The translations under genes were made by a program, and so were the position numbers. The notes below the pieces were generated by a model. The model worked only from the letters and a program-made list of their open reading frames with translations, made no database searches and had not been told where the DNA came from. From NCBI GenBank assembly GCA_050299555.1, contig JBNKWA010000025.1, forward strand, positions 1 through 63,893: 63,893 nt of DNA. Direction: 5' to 3'. This stretch comes from JBNKWA01 sp050299555 (GTDB lineage: Bacteria; Pseudomonadota; Alphaproteobacteria; Rhodobacterales; Rhodobacteraceae). Below are positions 61,490 through 63,893 of the stretch, in pieces. How positions within the stretch are numbered: the first letter of the stretch is position 1; every line of letters begins with the position of its first letter.

Positions 61490-62209
61490 ATGTCCGAGCA
61501 ACCCTGTCATATGGCGCCGGCCGACCGGCTGGCGGTTGGTTTTTCCCCGCAGCCCGGGGCCGCCCTGCCCGGCTCCATCGCCGCGTGGCTGCGCCGGCTG
61601 ATCGCGTCGGGTACGCTGGCGCCGGGCACGCGCCTGCCGGGCGAGCAGGCGTTGGCCCGGGCTTTCGGCGTTGCCCGCCCCACCTTGCGCGAGGCACTGC
61701 AGCAGCTTGCCGCCTGCGGGCTGATCGAGACCCGGCGCGGGGTCAAGGGCGGTGCCGTCGTCGTGGCGCATGACTGGGCGAGTGCCGAGACCGCGCTGGC
61801 CGACCGCGCCGCCGCGGTGCTGGACTCGGTCCGGCCGGCGGCGGACGACGCGCGGCGCGCGGCATCGGCGCTGATGGTTGCGGCGCTGCCGCTGGCGCTT
61901 GAACGGGCCGGCGCCGAGGATATCAACGCCATCCGCCGCGCCATCGTCGCAATGGCGGTGACGAACCCGCCGGAGCCGGGCAATCCGGCCGCCCGCCGCG
62001 CCTTCCGCCGGGCCGTTGTGGCCGCGGCACGGACGCCGCCCCTGACCTGTCTCGCCGGTGCGGCACTGGACGCGCTGGACGCCGGCGCCAGCCCCCCGTC
62101 GATCGACGTTGCAGTCGCCCTGGCCGCGGCGATCGAGGTTCGCGATGGCGTCACGGCGGCCGACGCGCTTCAGGCTCTCGCCGCGGATGCCGTCCTGCCC
62201 CGGGGTTGA
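61490..62209 (+). CDS. GntR-family transcriptional regulator
   Basis: A 239-residue regulator. The N-terminal winged helix is SIAAWLRRLIASGTLAPGTRLPGEQALARAFGVARPTLREALQQLAACGLIETRRGVKGG. The C-terminal all-helical part is FCD-like but poorly conserved. It is divergent from acuI and co-directional with the aldo/keto reductase, either of which may be its target. The ATG at 61490 is chosen; the frame continues upstream without a domain. Confidence 0.82.
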   Translation: MSEQPCHMAPADRLAVGFSPQPGAALPGSIAAWLRRLIASGTLAPGTRLPGEQALARAFGVARPTLREALQQLAACGLIETRRGVKGGAVVVAHDWASAETALADRAAAVLDSVRPAADDARRAASALMVAALPLALERAGAEDINAIRRAIVAMAVTNPPEPGNPAARRAFRRAVVAAARTPPLTCLAGAALDALDAGASPPSIDVAVALAAAIEVRDGVTAADALQALAADAVLPRG

Positions 62210-62265
62210 CCAGCGCCGCCTGAACGGCCCAATTGGGCGTCCAGCAGCAATCACGAAGGTCCCTC

Positions 62266-63306
62266 ATGCAGTTTAAACGCCTCGGCCGTTCCGAACTCAT
62301 GGTTACGCCGCTCTGCCTCGGGACCATGACCTGGGGCACCCAGACCGGCACCGAGGATGCCCATCGGCAGATCGACATGGCGCTCGATTCGGGGATCAAC
62401 TTCCTCGACACCGCCGAGCTTTATCCGGTGACCCCGGTCTCGGCCGAGACCTACGGGCGCACCGAGGAGATCCTGGGGACGTGGCTGGCGCGCCCCGGCA
62501 ACCGCGGCAGGGTGGTGGTGGCCAGCAAGGTGGCCGGCGGCGGGCGCGAGCATATCCGCGGTGGTGTCAAACCCGATGCACCGGGCGTGCGGGCGGCGCT
62601 GGACGCATCGCTGAAGCGGCTCAAGACCGACGTGATCGACCTCTATCAGGTCCACTGGCCGGACCGGGAGCACTATCACTTCCGCCGCTCGTGGCATTTC
62701 GATCCCAGCGGCACCGACCACGTCGGGGCCCGGGCGCAGCTTGCCGATATCCTGGGCGAGCTTGGCCGCCAGATCGAGGCGGGTCGCATCCGCGCCGTGG
62801 GGCTGTCGAACGAGACCGCCTGGGGGGTGATGACCTGCCTGTCGCTGGCCACCGAGCACGGGCTGCCGCGCATCGCCTCGATCCAGAACGAATGGAGCCT
62901 GCTGCACCGGCTGTTCGACACCGACCTCGCCGAGGTGGCGGTGGCCGAGGACGTGCCGCTTCTGGCGTTCTCGCCGCTGGCGGGCGGCATCCTGACCGGC
63001 AAGTACCAGGGCGGCACCGTGCCGGCGGGCTCTCGGATGACTTTCGGCGATCTCGGCGGCCGCTGGGGACCGCGGGCCGAGGCGGCGACGGCGGACTACC
63101 TGAATGTGGCGCGGGAACTGGGGCTCAGCCTGCCGCAGCTGGCCATCGCCTTTGCCATGACCCGGCCGTTCATGGGTGCGCCGATCCTCGGCGCCACCAG
63201 CGCGTCGCAGCTTGCCGAGGTGCTGCCGGCGGCGGAACTGACGCTGTCCGAGGCCGCGCTTGGGGCCATTGCCGCGGCACACAAGCGGCATCCGATCCCG
63301 CTCTGA
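62266..63306 (+). CDS. Aldo/keto reductase
   Basis: A 346-residue NADPH-dependent aldo/keto reductase of the Tas/YghZ-like type. The catalytic tetrad is visible as Asp/Tyr in FLDTAELYP, Lys in VVVASKVAGGG and His in YQVHWPDRE. The NADPH-binding region is near the C-terminus, in PILGATSASQLAEVL. An ATG at 62266 with AAGG upstream is chosen over 62233. Physiological substrate unknown. Confidence 0.9.
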   Translation: MQFKRLGRSELMVTPLCLGTMTWGTQTGTEDAHRQIDMALDSGINFLDTAELYPVTPVSAETYGRTEEILGTWLARPGNRGRVVVASKVAGGGREHIRGGVKPDAPGVRAALDASLKRLKTDVIDLYQVHWPDREHYHFRRSWHFDPSGTDHVGARAQLADILGELGRQIEAGRIRAVGLSNETAWGVMTCLSLATEHGLPRIASIQNEWSLLHRLFDTDLAEVAVAEDVPLLAFSPLAGGILTGKYQGGTVPAGSRMTFGDLGGRWGPRAEAATADYLNVARELGLSLPQLAIAFAMTRPFMGAPILGATSASQLAEVLPAAELTLSEAALGAIAAAHKRHPIPL

Positions 63307-63312
63307 CCCGCG

Positions 63313-63861
63313 ATGGCGTGGTTTCTCTACTTCGCCTACGGCTCGAACCTGCTGACCCCGCGGCTGGTGGCCCGCTGCCCTTCGGCCGAACCGCTCGGCC
63401 GGGCCAGCGCCCCCGGTCACGGCTTTGCCTTCGCCAAGCGATCGCGCGTCGACGGCTCGGGCAAGGCAACCCTGGTGCCCGGCAGTGCGGGAGAGACAAC
63501 GCCGGGCCTGGTCTGGCGCATCCGGTCCGGGGAGTTGGCCGGGCTCGATGCGGTCGAGGGTGTGGGGCTGGGCTATGACCGGCTCGACGGATTTCCGGTC
63601 CAGATGGAGGATGGTGGCCTGCGCTCGACCCTCACCTACATCGCCACGGCGCCGGAACCGGGGCTGAGGCCGTTCGACTGGTACCTGGCGCTGGTCGTGG
63701 CCGGCCTTGGCGAGCACGCCCTGCCGGGTGGCCACGCGGCGAGCCTGCACGACCCCGACCCAGAGCCGGATCGCCCGACCCGGATCGCCGCCATCGAGGC
63801 ACTGACGGCTGCCGGCCATGGCGACTGGGTGCGGCTGCTCGACCGGTCGGCCACCATCTGA
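63313..63861 (+). CDS. Gamma-glutamylcyclotransferase family protein
   Basis: A 182-residue GGCT-fold protein. The N-terminal FAYGSNLL is the substrate-binding loop, and the acidic catalytic candidate is in DAVEGVGLGYDR. It would release 5-oxoproline from gamma-glutamyl compounds. It starts 6 bp after the aldo/keto reductase stop, so the two are probably co-transcribed. Confidence 0.87.
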   Translation: MAWFLYFAYGSNLLTPRLVARCPSAEPLGRASAPGHGFAFAKRSRVDGSGKATLVPGSAGETTPGLVWRIRSGELAGLDAVEGVGLGYDRLDGFPVQMEDGGLRSTLTYIATAPEPGLRPFDWYLALVVAGLGEHALPGGHAASLHDPDPEPDRPTRIAAIEALTAAGHGDWVRLLDRSATI

Positions 63862-63893
63862 AGCAAGGGTTCCGGTCGCCGCCGGCCCGCGCC

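Overview
This is a GC-rich, gene-dense chromosomal segment from an alphaproteobacterium, most likely a member of the Rhodobacterales (Rhodobacteraceae/Paracoccaceae). Four things point there: a TrgA-type tellurite-resistance protein; the corrinoid protein, DUF1638 and betaine-homocysteine methyltransferase set; an AcuI-type acrylyl-CoA reductase; and an alphaproteobacterial LexA box (GTTC-N7-GTTC). The rhamnose locus has the gene order known from Rhizobium leguminosarum. The assignment is inference; there is no rRNA in the window.

Layout. 0-5 kb: PqiA-type membrane proteins, a polyamine-type binding protein, a lipoprotein hydrolase, an alcohol dehydrogenase and purQ. 5.1-8.2 kb: a DctB/DctD-like two-component pair whose regulator lacks the sigma54-contact motif. 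8.3-13.8 kb: a corrinoid methyl-transfer set (DUF1638, corrinoid protein, bmt) with sufE, interrupted by an SOS-boxed radical SAM gene, repeats and an AT-richer toxin/immunity-like pair. 13.9-31.3 kb: rnd, tRNA-Asn, pcaD-pcaB, MBL hydrolase, an orphan EnvZ-like kinase, a phosphotransferase/phosphatase/acyl-CoA dehydrogenase operon, rplM-rpsI, enoyl-CoA hydratase and a large unrecognised protein with a hydrophobic N-terminal segment. 31.3-37.4 kb: two repeat-rich gaps flanking ctaA, trmJ, a TfoX-like gene, a GT-C membrane protein and icd, which carries an in-frame UGA at a conserved Cys codon. 37.4-48.2 kb: a complete L-rhamnose locus, rhaRSTPQUK on the minus strand and rhaDI on the plus strand. 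48.3-50.7 kb: two tandem paralogues of a putative sensory output domain plus a PAS/degenerate-kinase-like gene. 50.8-63.9 kb: tRNA-Gly, an SqrR-like ArsR regulator, GT2, trgA, cfa, photolyase, an aminotransferase class V gene, a BCCT transporter, an ArsR/SRPBCC pair, acuI, a GntR regulator, an aldo/keto reductase and a gamma-glutamylcyclotransferase.

The best-defined physiology is L-rhamnose use. RhaSTPQ imports the sugar; RhaU interconverts its anomers; RhaI, RhaK and the RhaD aldolase-dehydrogenase fusion process it; RhaR probably represses through inverted repeats between rhaR and rhaD. Partial sets handle protocatechuate (pcaD-pcaB) and methyl-group metabolism.

The most unusual features are a family of 69-bp palindrome-headed repeats (core CGTCCCCATGGGGACG) at five places, one forming the rhaD stop and the rhaI start region; the UGA in icd; the deaminase-motif toxin-like pair; the tandem paralogue signalling cluster; and the DctD without GAFTGA.
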